Positions 25,265 to 34,362 are shown, counted from the first letter of the stretch. The stretch: 64,000 nucleotides of DNA from Arthrobacter sp. Leaf69 (GCF_001422645.1 NZ_LMLR01000015.1:63104-127103), one strand, 5' to 3'. Translations and numbers: made by a program. The notes: generated by a model not told the origin, from the sequence alone.

Positions 25265-26605
25265 CTAACCCACGCGCTCGCGCCGGCCCAAGATGCCTTG
25301 GGGCCGGATCAGAAGGACAATAATCATGATGAACAGTGCTCCCACGTATTTAAGGTCGGCGGCGAGGCCGAACACGGTGGTCAGCTCCACGAAGATGCCG
25401 ACGATGATGGAGCCGATCAGGGCGCCCCACACAGTGCCGAGGCCACCCAGCGTGACGCCGGCGAAGATGAGCAGCAGGATCTGCGAACCCATGTCGAACG
25501 TGACACCGGGCCGGTAGTACGCCCACAGGATGCCGCCGAGGGACGCGAGCATGCCGCCGGTGACCCAGACAATCCGGATGACGGAGTCGACGTCAATGCC
25601 GGAGGCCGCCGCCAGCGCCGGGTTGTCGGCGACCGCGCGGGTGGCTTTGCCGAGGCGGGTCTTGAGCAGGACGACGCCGAGGATCGCAATGACCACCGCG
25701 CTGATCACGAGGGACCAGAGGTTGTTGGGGGAGATGGAGATCGGGCCGAGCTGTATCTCCGAGCTCTGGGCGAACGGCAGCTGCTGGGTGGCGCCGCCGA
25801 AGAAGAACTGGATCACGTAGCGGACGGCCAGCGCGAGGCCGATGCTGACGATCATCATCGGAACCAGGCCGGTGCCGCGGCGCCGCAGCGGCTTCCACAA
25901 GCCCGCGTCCTGGACGTATCCGAATAGACCGCCGCCGAGCAGCGCGAGCAGGATGGCCAGCCAGAACGGAAGGTTCATGGCGTTGAAGGAGAACACCAGG
26001 ACGGCGCCGAGGGTGACCATTTCACCGTGGGCGAAGTTGGTCAACCCGGTGGTGCCGAAGATCAGCGAGAGGCCAACGGAGGCAAGGGCCAGCAGAAGAC
26101 CGAAGCTCAGGCCCGCCACGAGGCGGTTGATCAGGTTCTGGCCGAAATCCTGCTGCTGCACCACGATGCCTTCGCCGAAGGCGAAGATCACCGAGAGGTT
26201 GGAGGTCTGGCTGAAGGTGACTTCGCGGGGGTTTTGCTGGCCCTCCGCGAGCTGAATGCCCTCCGGGAGCGTGGATTCATCCAGCTCGACCTTGTAGGTT
26301 CCCTGGGTGGGTACCCCGATAGTCCAGGAGCCGTTGGCATTCGACGTCGCCGTTCCGGTGAAGTCGCCGTTCGTGGCGGTGATGGTGACGTCAGCGATCG
26401 GGGCGCGGTCGTCGCCGCGCAGGAAGCCGCTGATGCTGTTCTGGAACGTGGTTGCCGACGGGGATGGTGTCGGAGAGGGGCTCGTGGCCTGTGATGCCGG
26501 CGCGACGATCAGCAGTAGCGCGGCCACGGCGGCAAAAACAGCCCCCACAACTTTCAGCAGTCTGCCGCGCCGTCTCTGCGACAGGCCTCTCGGTGTGCTT
26601 CTCAA
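25265..26605 (-). CDS. livH: LivH permease fused to an exported carboxypeptidase-regulatory-like domain
   Basis: 446 aa from TTG 26605, which has GGAGG 8 bases upstream. Residues ~17-40 are a signal peptide or first TM segment ending ASQA. A Ser/Pro/Thr linker follows, then a ~90-residue beta domain (about 56-143: ISGFLRGDDRAPIADVTITA, GSWTIGVPTQGTYKVEL) of the carboxypeptidase-regulatory / SdrB-like type, placed outside the cell. From ~155 the normal LivH permease follows (GLTNFAHGEMVTLGA, loop TRLGKATRAVADNPALA). Typical LivH has only the permease. The extra domain may contact LivK or the wall. It is the first gene of its operon. Confidence 0.9.
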   Translation of the reverse strand: MRSTPRGLSQRRRGRLLKVVGAVFAAVAALLLIVAPASQATSPSPTPSPSATTFQNSISGFLRGDDRAPIADVTITATNGDFTGTATSNANGSWTIGVPTQGTYKVELDESTLPEGIQLAEGQQNPREVTFSQTSNLSVIFAFGEGIVVQQQDFGQNLINRLVAGLSFGLLLALASVGLSLIFGTTGLTNFAHGEMVTLGAVLVFSFNAMNLPFWLAILLALLGGGLFGYVQDAGLWKPLRRRGTGLVPMMIVSIGLALAVRYVIQFFFGGATQQLPFAQSSEIQLGPISISPNNLWSLVISAVVIAILGVVLLKTRLGKATRAVADNPALAAASGIDVDSVIRIVWVTGGMLASLGGILWAYYRPGVTFDMGSQILLLIFAGVTLGGLGTVWGALIGSIIVGIFVELTTVFGLAADLKYVGALFIMIIVLLIRPQGILGRRERVG

Positions 26606-26714
26606 AATGAAAACCTCCACATGGGGGTGGTGTGGGTTGCGCCATTGCAACCGCTGCGAACAGTCAGGGGGACGGAGGGTGGTGCGTGGTGCGATGCGGT
26701 GGAGCGGTAAGGCT

Positions 26715-26730
26715 TGTGATATCCGTCACC
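26715..26730 (-). promoter_or_regulatory. CRP/GlxR-like operator upstream of livHMGF
   Basis: TGTGA-TATCCG-TCACC (plus strand) fits TGTGA-N6-TCACA with one mismatch. It lies 110 bases upstream of the livH start. The same motif precedes livK, so one CRP-family regulator could control both halves of the transporter. Confidence 0.55.
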
Positions 26731-27001
26731 CTGTTTGGCTTATGTTACAGCCCGCGCGGGGCAAAGAATGCCGTCGCGAGCAGGCGGAACGTCGCGATCG
26801 GGTAACAACCGTGAAGCCCGGGCGGCGGGGTGCTTTACCTGTCCTAAAGTAAACTTTTGTTGATCCGGAGTATGCCTAAACATTCCGTCGCCGCGCAGCG
26901 CCGTCCGGAGCCGGAACACGGCGGAGAGGTCACGGTTGGGTTGCGGGAGCGGCGTCCCGGGAACTATCCCTGCATGCCAGCTGTTGGAATTGGTAGCGTG
27001 T

Positions 27002-27052
27002 TGTAACGAGCACCGACTTGTAACGAGCCCCGACTCGTAACGAGTTCCGACA
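27002..27052 (+). repeat. Three 17-bp direct repeats before the Bax1-I-like gene
   Basis: TGTAACGAGCACCGACT, TGTAACGAGCCCCGACT and CGTAACGAGTTCCGACA follow head to tail without gap, 49 bases before the start codon. The common core is GTAACGAG-N3-CGAC. This could be an operator array or a local duplication. Confidence 0.85.
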
Positions 27053-27100
27053 GATCACCACCGGATCAATACTCACCCCCTTATTTGGAGGACACCAGCA

Positions 27101-28027
27101 ATGGCACTTGGCGGAAACCCAGTCTTCAACGGAAAGAACTTCCGTGGAGCCACCCAGGCACCGCCTGCCCCGCAGGCGTACGGACAGGGCCACTACGGAC
27201 AGGGCCAGTACGGCCAGGTTCCGGGCCGCGCCCCGGGCCAGGTCATGGACGGCCAGGCCGGCTGGAGCGCTGCCCAGCAGGGCATGACCCAGGGCCAGCT
27301 CCAGGACATGTACAACCGGCCCGCCGCCGGCCCCGCCGACACGGGACGCATGACCTACGACGACGTCATCATGAAGACCGCGGCCTGCCTCGGCGCCGTG
27401 GTTGCCGGTGCCGCCGTCACCCTGGTGGTGGCAGAGGGCCTGGCCTACATGCTCATGATCGTCGGCGCGCTGGGCGGATTCGTCCTCGCCCTGGTCAACA
27501 CCTTCAAGAAGCAGCCGTCTCCTGCGCTGATCCTGGCCTACGCAGCCCTCGAGGGTCTTTTCCTCGGCGGCCTGACGCGGATCCTGGACAACATGTACCC
27601 GGGCGTCGGCCTGCAGGCCGTGATCGGCACGCTCTCCGTGTTCGCCGTGACCCTGGTGCTCTTCCGGAGCGGCAAGGTCCGGGCCACGCCGAAGGCCATG
27701 CGCTTCTTTATGATCGCCACCATCGGCTACGCCGTCTTCGCGCTCATCAACATGGTCATGATGTGGACCGGCGCCGTCGATTCCCCGTTCGGCCTGCGCA
27801 CCTCAATGGAGATCATGGGCATCCCGCTGGGCGTCTTCATCGGCGTGCTGGCGATCGGCCTGGCCGCGTTCTCGCTGATTATGGACTTCACCAGCATCGA
27901 AGCCGGCGTCCGTAGCGGCGCCCCGCAGCGCTTCTCCTGGACCGCGGCCTTCGGCCTCACGGTGACCCTGGTGTGGCTCTACGTTGAGATCATCCGCCTC
28001 CTGGCGATCCTCCGCGGCGACGAGTAA
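27101..28027 (+). CDS. Bax inhibitor-1/YccA family membrane protein
   Basis: 308 aa. The first ~85 residues are hydrophilic and rich in Gly, Gln, Tyr and Pro (repeated GQGHYGQGQYGQ), followed by MTYDDVIMKTAACLGAVVAGA and about seven TM helices of the Bax1-I fold. The bacterial YccA/YetJ group includes calcium leak channels and FtsH modulators. ATG 27101 has GGAGG at 27086-27090. The final helix ends near YVEIIRLLAILRGDE. The function in this organism is not known. Confidence 0.9.
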   Translation: MALGGNPVFNGKNFRGATQAPPAPQAYGQGHYGQGQYGQVPGRAPGQVMDGQAGWSAAQQGMTQGQLQDMYNRPAAGPADTGRMTYDDVIMKTAACLGAVVAGAAVTLVVAEGLAYMLMIVGALGGFVLALVNTFKKQPSPALILAYAALEGLFLGGLTRILDNMYPGVGLQAVIGTLSVFAVTLVLFRSGKVRATPKAMRFFMIATIGYAVFALINMVMMWTGAVDSPFGLRTSMEIMGIPLGVFIGVLAIGLAAFSLIMDFTSIEAGVRSGAPQRFSWTAAFGLTVTLVWLYVEIIRLLAILRGDE

Positions 28028-28062
28028 CACCCGCGGCTGATTGCCGGTACCTGAGAACCAAG

Positions 28063-28098
28063 AAAGAGGAGCCCCGCCACACGGCGGGGCTCCTCTTT
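28063..28098. terminator. Bidirectional terminator between the Bax1-I-like and thiolase genes
   Basis: AAAGAGGAGCCCCGCC (28063-28078) and its perfect complement (28083-28098) form a 16-bp stem with loop ACAC and A/T-rich ends, serving two convergent genes. Confidence 0.9.
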
Positions 28099-28173
28099 GC
28101 AGTTGTGGCGGCGCTGTGCGCCAATCTTGTGCGGTGGCGGGCGGCGGCGGTGCCGACGGCGGTAGGCGCCCGC

Positions 28174-29412
28174 TCAGCCCAGCCGCTCCAGCACCACGGC
28201 CATGCCCTGGCCGCCGCCGACGCACAACGTGGCCAGCCCCAGGGTCGCATCGCGTTCCCGGAGGCCGTTGAGCAGGGTGGTGGTCATCCGGGCGCCGGTC
28301 ATGCCGAAAGGATGGCCCAGTGCGATGGCGCCGCCGTGGACGTTGAGCTTGTCATGATCGATCCCGAGTTCCTTGGCGCTGGCGACGACCTGCACCGCGA
28401 AGGCCTCGTTGAGTTCCACCAGGTCGATGTCCTGGATACCCAGCCCGGCCAGGTCCAGCGCCCGTCGGCTCGCCTCCACCGGGCCCATGCCCATGAGCTC
28501 GGGGGAGAGGGCGCTGACGCCGGTGGAGATAATCCGCGCCAGAGGTTCCAGCCCGAGTTCGCGCGCCCGCGAATCGCTCATCACCACGACGGCGGCCGCT
28601 CCGTCGTTCAGCGGGCAGGCGTTGCCGGCGGTGACGGTGCCCTCGGCGCGGAAGACCGGCTGCAGGGCGCTGACCGACTCCATAGTGACGCCGGCCCGCG
28701 GGGAGTCGTCCCGGTCGATCACGGTGCCGTCCCTGCGGGTGTAGGCGGTGATCTCGCGGGCATAGAATCCGGAGGCGATGGCTGCCTCGGCGCGGTTCTG
28801 GCTCAGCACGGCCCAGGCGTCCTGGTCCGCCCGGCTGATGCCGAAGCTGGTTGCGACGTTTTCGGCGGTCTGGCCCATGGCGATATAGATGTCCGGCATA
28901 CGGCCGCCCAGCCGCGGATCCGTCCACGGGGTATTGGACCCCGCCCTGGCGGCGGTGCGCTGCCGGGCGGCATCAAAGAGCGGATTGTGCGTGCTGGCGT
29001 CCGTCTCTCCCGCGCCGGCCCAGTCACGGTAACGGGACACGGACTCCACTCCGGCGGCAACAAACGCGTGTCCTTCGCCGGCCTTGATGGCGTGGAAGGC
29101 CATCCGGAGCGTTTGCAGGCTGGAGGCGCAGAAGCGGTTGATCGTGGCCCCGGGAACGTTGTCCAGTCCGGCCAGGATGGTGACCACCCTGGCCATGTTG
29201 GAACCGGCTTCGCCGCTGGGCTCGGCGCAGCCCAGATAGAGATCGTCCAGGCCCCGGCCCGCGTCGTCGGCCGCGTCGAAGGACGGAATCCGGGCCAGCG
29301 CCGCGGTCACCATGGCAGTCGCGAGGTCGTCGGGCCGTTCGTCCTTCAGCGACCCTTTGAAGGCGCGTCCGATCGGGCTTCTGGCAGTGGAAACAATGAC
29401 GGCTTCTGGCAT
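28174..29412 (-). CDS. Acetyl-CoA C-acyltransferase (thiolase)
   Basis: Forms or cleaves beta-ketoacyl-CoA; most like the FadA/AtoB group. 412 aa. The acyl-accepting nucleophile is Cys95 in NRFCASSLQ; the C-terminal motifs are GGAIALGHPFGMTGAR (His) and CVGGGQGMAVV (second Cys). ATG 29412 is preceded by TAGGCT and 6 bases, so the mRNA is probably leaderless. No other beta-oxidation gene is adjacent, so biosynthetic and degradative roles cannot be separated. Confidence 0.93.
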   Translation of the reverse strand: MPEAVIVSTARSPIGRAFKGSLKDERPDDLATAMVTAALARIPSFDAADDAGRGLDDLYLGCAEPSGEAGSNMARVVTILAGLDNVPGATINRFCASSLQTLRMAFHAIKAGEGHAFVAAGVESVSRYRDWAGAGETDASTHNPLFDAARQRTAARAGSNTPWTDPRLGGRMPDIYIAMGQTAENVATSFGISRADQDAWAVLSQNRAEAAIASGFYAREITAYTRRDGTVIDRDDSPRAGVTMESVSALQPVFRAEGTVTAGNACPLNDGAAAVVVMSDSRARELGLEPLARIISTGVSALSPELMGMGPVEASRRALDLAGLGIQDIDLVELNEAFAVQVVASAKELGIDHDKLNVHGGAIALGHPFGMTGARMTTTLLNGLRERDATLGLATLCVGGGQGMAVVLERLG

Positions 29413-29418
29413 GCGCCC

Positions 29419-29424
29419 AGCCTA
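29419..29424 (-). promoter_or_regulatory. Leaderless -10 box (TAGGCT) of the thiolase gene
   Basis: On the minus strand TAGGCT is followed by GGGCGC and ATG 29412, spacing 6. Confidence 0.55.
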
Positions 29425-29432
29425 CGCTCCGC

Positions 29433-30593
29433 CTATGCCAGGCGCATCGCCCCGGCTGCCGGCCGGACGCTGAAGATCTCCGGTGGCGCGTACCCGGCCG
29501 CCGCGAAGGCAAGTCCGACGGCGGCGCGCACCTGCCGCTCGGCCGCTGCCGGGGTGAGCGCGATGGCCGAACCGCCGAAACCGCCCCCGGTCATCCGGGC
29601 GCCGACCGCGCCGGCGGAACGGGCAGCCTCGACGGCGACGTCCAGTTCCGGGCAGGAGATCTCGAAGTCGTCCCGCATCGAGGCGTGGGACGCATCCAGC
29701 AGCGGTCCGATCGCCGCCGGCCCGGCGGTTTCCAGGACCTTGACCGCCTGCAGGACCCGCTCATTTTCCGTCACCACGTGCCGCACCCGGCGGAACGTCT
29801 CCGGGTCCAGACGGCCGGCCGCCGCGTCCAGGTCGTCCGGCCCGACGTCGCGCAACGCCTTGACTCCGAGGATCCCGGCACCCCGTTCGCAGGAGGCGCG
29901 CCGGGACGCGTAGCCGCCGCCGGCGTGGGAATGCGACACCTTCGTGTCGATCACGAGCGGCACCAGCCTGGCGCTGTCGGCGTCGAACGGCACCAGCCGG
30001 ATGTCCTGGCTGCGGCAGTCGAGGAAGAGGACATGCCCGGCCGCCCCGCGCAGGGACGCTGACTGGTCCATGATGCCGGTGGGGGCGCCGACGAAGTCAT
30101 TTTCCGCGCGCTGGGTCGCCAGGACCATCTCCCGAGTATCCAGGCCCGCCGCGGCGAGCTCGTTGACCGCTGTGATGACGGCGCATTCGATGGCGTGGGA
30201 GGAGGACAGCCCGGCGCCGCGCGGAACGTCGGAGTCCAGCAGCAGGTCCAGTCCGCCCACGTGGAGTCCGCGCTGCTGCAGCGCCCAGAGGACCCCCAGC
30301 GGATATTTGGTCCAGCCCCTCGCCGTGCCCCGGCTGAGGGATCCGGCATCCACCGTGGTCAGTCCTTGGTTGCCGAAGGTGGACAGCAGCCTGATGGTGG
30401 AGTCCGAACGCCGGCGGACCGCCACGCGGGCGGTCCTGTTGATCGCAAACGGCAGCACGAAACCCTCGTTGTAGTCGGTGTGCTCGCCGATCAGGTTAAC
30501 CCGGCCCGGGGCCTGCCACACCCCGTCCGGCGCAGCGCCGAAGACGGACTGAAACCTGGCGGCCAGCTGCCCGGCATCGAGGCGCGGCGTCAT
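29433..30593 (-). CDS. galK: Galactokinase
   Basis: ATP-dependent phosphorylation of galactose to galactose 1-phosphate (Leloir pathway). 386 aa, GHMP kinase fold. Galactokinase signature GRVNLIGEHTDYNEGFVLP near residue 29, ATP loop RGAGLSSSHAIE, GIMDQSASL and the C-terminal GGGFGGSAIAL are all present. It is divergent from an aldose 1-epimerase gene, which supplies the alpha-galactose substrate. galT and galE are not in the window. Confidence 0.95.
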   Translation of the reverse strand: MTPRLDAGQLAARFQSVFGAAPDGVWQAPGRVNLIGEHTDYNEGFVLPFAINRTARVAVRRRSDSTIRLLSTFGNQGLTTVDAGSLSRGTARGWTKYPLGVLWALQQRGLHVGGLDLLLDSDVPRGAGLSSSHAIECAVITAVNELAAAGLDTREMVLATQRAENDFVGAPTGIMDQSASLRGAAGHVLFLDCRSQDIRLVPFDADSARLVPLVIDTKVSHSHAGGGYASRRASCERGAGILGVKALRDVGPDDLDAAAGRLDPETFRRVRHVVTENERVLQAVKVLETAGPAAIGPLLDASHASMRDDFEISCPELDVAVEAARSAGAVGARMTGGGFGGSAIALTPAAAERQVRAAVGLAFAAAGYAPPEIFSVRPAAGAMRLA

Positions 30594-30668
30594 GCCGCGC
30601 CGGCTGCGGTGGCGGTCCTAAAATGGCGCGTCATGGATCCACGGTATACGCCGCGGCGCGCGGCTGGG

Positions 30669-30674
30669 TACGGT
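30669..30674 (+). promoter_or_regulatory. Leaderless -10 box (TACGGT) of the aldose epimerase gene
   Basis: TACGGT, 7 bases, then ATG 30682. It sits in the 88-base gap shared with divergent galK. Confidence 0.5.
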
Positions 30675-30681
30675 GGGGACC

Positions 30682-31671
30682 ATGGACCTGCAAAGCCCCG
30701 CTTCCCCGGAATCCCCCCACAGCGCGAACTCCACCGACGGCCCCGGCCCGGACCCTTCCGTCCGGCGCTATGCCACGGGCCGGCAGTATGAGCTGCGGCG
30801 CGGTGACGCGCTCGCCGTCGTCACCGAACTGGCCGCCGGGCTGCGGCTGTACAGCCGGGGCGGCGCGGCACTGACGGAGAGTTACGGGGACGGGGAGATT
30901 TCGCCGGGCGCCGCCGGCATTACGCTGGCGCCGTGGGCCAACCGCGTGGAGGACGGCGTCTGGTACCTCAGCGGTAAGAAGCAGCAGCTGGACATCACCG
31001 AGGTGTCCCGCAACAACGCCAGCCACGGACTGCTGCGCAACGCCTCCTATGAACTGGTCGACGAATCCGAATTCTCGGTCACCCTCGAATCGGCCGTGTT
31101 CCCGCAGCACGGGTATCCCTTCCTGCTGCGCCACCGGGTGCGTTACGAACTGGCCGCGGACCTGGGCCTTGTGGTCCGGCAGCAGCTGATCAACGATTCC
31201 CAGGAGCCGGCTCCGTTCGTCCTCGGCGCCCATCCCTACCTCCGGCTTGGGGACGTGCCCAGCGAGCAGCTCACTGTCACTGTGGGTGCCCGCACAAGGC
31301 TTGTGACGGACCAGCGCCTGATCCCGCGCGGCACGGAACCCGTGAGCGGCGACTTCGACCTCCGTGGTGGGCGGCTGGTGGCCGATCTGGACCTCGATTC
31401 CGCCTACACCGACCTGGCGTTCGACGCCGGCATTGCCCGCCACACGCTGAGCGCACCGGACGGGCGCCACGTGAGCCTCTGGCAGGACGCCAGCTGCGGC
31501 TACGTCCATGTCTTCGTCACCACGCAGTTCCCGGGCAGGGCCAAGGCCGTGGCGATCGAACCGATGACCGGTCCGGCCAACGCGTTCAACAGCGGCGACG
31601 GCCTCCGCTGGCTGCCGCCGGGGGAGCGGTTCGCCATGACGTGGGGGATCAGCGCGTCCCTTGAGCCGTGA
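30682..31671 (+). CDS. Aldose 1-epimerase family protein (mutarotase)
   Basis: Interconverts alpha and beta anomers of aldoses. 329 aa, beta-sandwich epimerase fold. ASHGLLRN near residue 113, LGAHPYLRLG (catalytic His) and the late segment AVAIEPMTGPANAFN with the catalytic Glu are visible. The sequence is closer to the YihR/actinobacterial branch than to E. coli GalM, so the sugar may not be galactose only, although galK is the divergent neighbour. I used ATG 30682 and not the in-frame GTG 30673. Confidence 0.88.
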   Translation: MDLQSPASPESPHSANSTDGPGPDPSVRRYATGRQYELRRGDALAVVTELAAGLRLYSRGGAALTESYGDGEISPGAAGITLAPWANRVEDGVWYLSGKKQQLDITEVSRNNASHGLLRNASYELVDESEFSVTLESAVFPQHGYPFLLRHRVRYELAADLGLVVRQQLINDSQEPAPFVLGAHPYLRLGDVPSEQLTVTVGARTRLVTDQRLIPRGTEPVSGDFDLRGGRLVADLDLDSAYTDLAFDAGIARHTLSAPDGRHVSLWQDASCGYVHVFVTTQFPGRAKAVAIEPMTGPANAFNSGDGLRWLPPGERFAMTWGISASLEP

Positions 31672-31719
31672 GGGACGGCAGCGTTTCCCATCCGGGCGGC
31701 GCTGGTGAATCATGGGGCT

Positions 31720-33081
31720 ATGACCCCAGCTGACCCGGCCGCCCCGCGAGACCACTCCGACGCAGCCCGTGCTGCCACCCGTCACTCGGCCGGCGCCGCC
31801 GCCACATTCCCCGCCGGCGTCTCCACCGCACAGGTGCGGGCTGTCACGGACCGGGAAATCGACCAAGACATCCCGTACGGCGTGCGGATCGCAGCCTCGT
31901 GGTCCTGGCGCCTCGGGCTCATCATTCTTATGGCCGGCGCGCTGGTGTGGCTGCTTAGCAGGGTCAGCTTCCTCCTGATTCCGGTCATGGTTGCCGCGCT
32001 GCTGGCCGGGTTGCTGGCGCCGGTGAAGAACTGGCTCCGGCGGAACCGGGTTCCCAACGGTCTCGCGGTCGCCATCACCGTCCTGGGCTTCATCGGTGTG
32101 ATCGGCGGGGCGCTGGCCCTCGTCGGCCGGCAGCTCGTAGCCGGCTTCGCCGAGCTGTGGAGCGAGGCGCTGACCGGGATCCAGAAAATCCAGGTCTGGC
32201 TCGCGGACGGCCCGCTGCACCTCTCCGCGGCCCAGATCGACCAGTACCTGAAAGAGGGCACGGCCGCCCTGCAAGACAACAGCAGCAGCATTCTCAGCGG
32301 CGCGCTCTCCTTTGGCAGCACGGCCGGGCACTTCGCGGCCGGCATGATCCTGGCGCTGTTCATCCTGATCTTCTTCCTGCTGGAAGGAGACCGCATCTGG
32401 GCCTTCCTCGTGCGGCTCCTGCCCCGGAAAGCACGCGCCGCAACCGACGGAGCCGGCCGCGTCGGCTGGGCCTCGATGGTGAGCTACGCCAGGATCCAGA
32501 TGTTCGTCGCCTTCGTGGACGCAGTCGGGATCGGTGTCGGGGCCGCGATCATCGGCGTGCCCCTGGCCCTGCCGCTGGGTGTGTTGGTGTTCCTCGGCTC
32601 CTTCATCCCGATCGTCGGCGCCCTCGTGACCGGCGCCGTCGCCGTCCTGCTGGCGCTCGTTGCCAACGGCTGGGTCAACGCGCTGATCATGCTGGGGATC
32701 GTTTTGCTGGTCCAGCAGCTGGAGAGCCACATCCTCCAGCCCCTGGTGATGGGCAAGGCCGTCTCGCTGCACCCCGTGGCCGTCATCCTGGCCGTCGCCG
32801 CCGGGTCCTACCTTGCCGGAATTCCCGGGGCCCTGTTCTCTGTTCCCATCCTGGCCGTAGCAAACTCGTCGATTCGCTACATTGCCGGCAGAACGTGGGA
32901 ACATGAAAGTGCGCCGGCCACCTGGGGCCAGCAGGACATTCCTGGACCTGCGTCCGGCGCGGAAATCCCCGTGGGGGACGCCCGCCTGCCGGGCGTAGCC
33001 TCCGGCCGCGGCAACGGCGCCGCACCCGACGACGGTTCCCCGGGCAGCGATGCCGGACGGGGTGCCGGGTCCACACCCTGA
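31720..33081 (+). CDS. AI-2E family transporter
   Basis: 453-aa membrane protein of the AI-2E exporter-like family (PF01594); members include autoinducer exporters and Na+/H+ antiporters. The N-terminal ~60 residues are cytoplasmic. Eight or so TM helices follow: a pair near 62-105, one around 107-130, and a cluster from ~205. The family motif VLVQQLESHILQPLVMGKAVSLHP lies near residue 332. A Gly/Pro-rich tail of ~60 residues ends the chain. ATG 31720 is chosen over the in-frame GTG 31705. Actual substrate unknown. Confidence 0.88.
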   Translation: MTPADPAAPRDHSDAARAATRHSAGAAATFPAGVSTAQVRAVTDREIDQDIPYGVRIAASWSWRLGLIILMAGALVWLLSRVSFLLIPVMVAALLAGLLAPVKNWLRRNRVPNGLAVAITVLGFIGVIGGALALVGRQLVAGFAELWSEALTGIQKIQVWLADGPLHLSAAQIDQYLKEGTAALQDNSSSILSGALSFGSTAGHFAAGMILALFILIFFLLEGDRIWAFLVRLLPRKARAATDGAGRVGWASMVSYARIQMFVAFVDAVGIGVGAAIIGVPLALPLGVLVFLGSFIPIVGALVTGAVAVLLALVANGWVNALIMLGIVLLVQQLESHILQPLVMGKAVSLHPVAVILAVAAGSYLAGIPGALFSVPILAVANSSIRYIAGRTWEHESAPATWGQQDIPGPASGAEIPVGDARLPGVASGRGNGAAPDDGSPGSDAGRGAGSTP

Positions 33082-33114
33082 TCCGAAGTCTGATCCGAAA
33101 AAGGAGACTAGTTC

Positions 33115-34353
33115 GTGAACACCCTTGAGAGCCTGCCCGTCACGCTGGACGATGTCCTGGAGGCGCAGAAGCTGCTCGACGGGATTATTACGCGGACGCC
33201 AGTTGAATCCTCCCGCGCCCTGGGCGCCATGGTGGGCGGCGAGGTCTTCCTCAAGTGCGAAAACCTGCAGCGGGCCGGGTCCTTCAAGGTCCGCGGCGCC
33301 TACGTCCGGATGGCCAAACTCTCGCCGGAGGAGAAGAAACGTGGCGTCGTCGCGGCCTCCGCCGGAAACCACGCCCAGGGTGTGGCGGTCGCGGCAAAGA
33401 GCCTGGGCATCAAAGCGCGGATCTATATGCCGCTGGGCGTCGCCCTGCCCAAACTTGCCGCCACCCGCAGTCATGGCGCCGAGGTGGTCCTGCACGGCCA
33501 CAACGTCGACGAGGCCCTCGCCGAAGCGAAGCGCTATGCGGACGAGACCGGGGCCGTCTTCGTCCACCCGTTCGACGACGTCGACGTCGTTGCCGGCCAG
33601 GGCACGGTGGGACTGGAAATCCTGGAACAGGTGCCGTATGTCGACACCATCCTGATGGGCGTCGGCGGCGGCGGACTCCTCGCCGGAGTGGCCGTGGCCG
33701 TCAAGGCCAGGGCCAAGGAACTGGGCCGTGAGATCCGGATCATCGGCGTCCAGGCCGAAAACGCGGCAGCGTACCCGCCCTCCCTCGCGGCGGACGCCCT
33801 GGTTCCGCTCAAACGCGTCTCCACCATGGCCGACGGCATTGCCGTCGGCCGGCCCGGCCAGCTTCCGTTCAGCATCATCCGGGAACTCGTCGACGACGTC
33901 GTCACCGTCAGCGAGGACGCCCTGGCACGCGCGCTCATCTTCCTGCTGGAACGCGCCAAGATGGTCGTCGAGCCGGCCGGGGCAGTGGGCGTCGCGGCGC
34001 TGATGGAAGGCAAAATCGAGAACCCGGGAACCGTCGCCGTGGTGCTCTCCGGCGGCAACATCGACCCGATGCTGATGCTCAAGGTCATCCAGCGCGGCCT
34101 CTCCGCCGCGGGACGGTACATGACCGTGCGCATGATGCTGGACGACCGTCCCGGCTCACTGGCCACGATCGCCCGGATCATCGCCGAGAACGACGCCAAC
34201 GTGACAGGCCTGGACCACACCCGCGTGGGCGGCTCGATCAGCATGGGCGATGTGTCCATTACCGTGAACCTGGAGACGAAAGGCCACGAACACTGCGAGA
34301 AGGTCCTCGCGGCGCTCCGGGCCGAAGGCTTCCAGCCGATTGTGGTGCACTAG
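33115..34353 (+). CDS. ilvA: Threonine ammonia-lyase with ACT domain
   Basis: PLP enzyme converting threonine to 2-oxobutyrate and ammonia, feeding isoleucine synthesis. 412 aa. PLP lysine Lys58 in SFKVRGAY, the glycine loop GVGGGGLLAG, and a single C-terminal ACT domain from about residue 337 (MLDDRPGSLATIARI). Single-ACT enzymes of this length are the IlvA1/TdcB-like type often seen in actinobacteria. GTG 33115 has AAAGGAGA 7 bases upstream. The effector bound by ACT is not predictable. Confidence 0.93.
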   Translation: MNTLESLPVTLDDVLEAQKLLDGIITRTPVESSRALGAMVGGEVFLKCENLQRAGSFKVRGAYVRMAKLSPEEKKRGVVAASAGNHAQGVAVAAKSLGIKARIYMPLGVALPKLAATRSHGAEVVLHGHNVDEALAEAKRYADETGAVFVHPFDDVDVVAGQGTVGLEILEQVPYVDTILMGVGGGGLLAGVAVAVKARAKELGREIRIIGVQAENAAAYPPSLAADALVPLKRVSTMADGIAVGRPGQLPFSIIRELVDDVVTVSEDALARALIFLLERAKMVVEPAGAVGVAALMEGKIENPGTVAVVLSGGNIDPMLMLKVIQRGLSAAGRYMTVRMMLDDRPGSLATIARIIAENDANVTGLDHTRVGGSISMGDVSITVNLETKGHEHCEKVLAALRAEGFQPIVVH

Positions 34354-34362
34354 GGGGCAGCG

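Larger units (their letters stand above)
26606..27100. other. Divergent regulatory region between livH and the Bax1-I-like gene
   Basis: About 495 bases without a credible gene. It contains a CRP-like site at 26715-26730, an AT-rich patch around 26850 and three 17-bp direct repeats at 27002-27052. A short frame on the minus strand at 26930-27193 overlaps the next gene and has no recognisable features. Confidence 0.75.

Noticed and set aside
26930..27193. Small minus-strand gene before the Bax1-I-like gene
   Set aside because: It overlaps the real start and the 17-bp repeats, and shows no family features or RBS.
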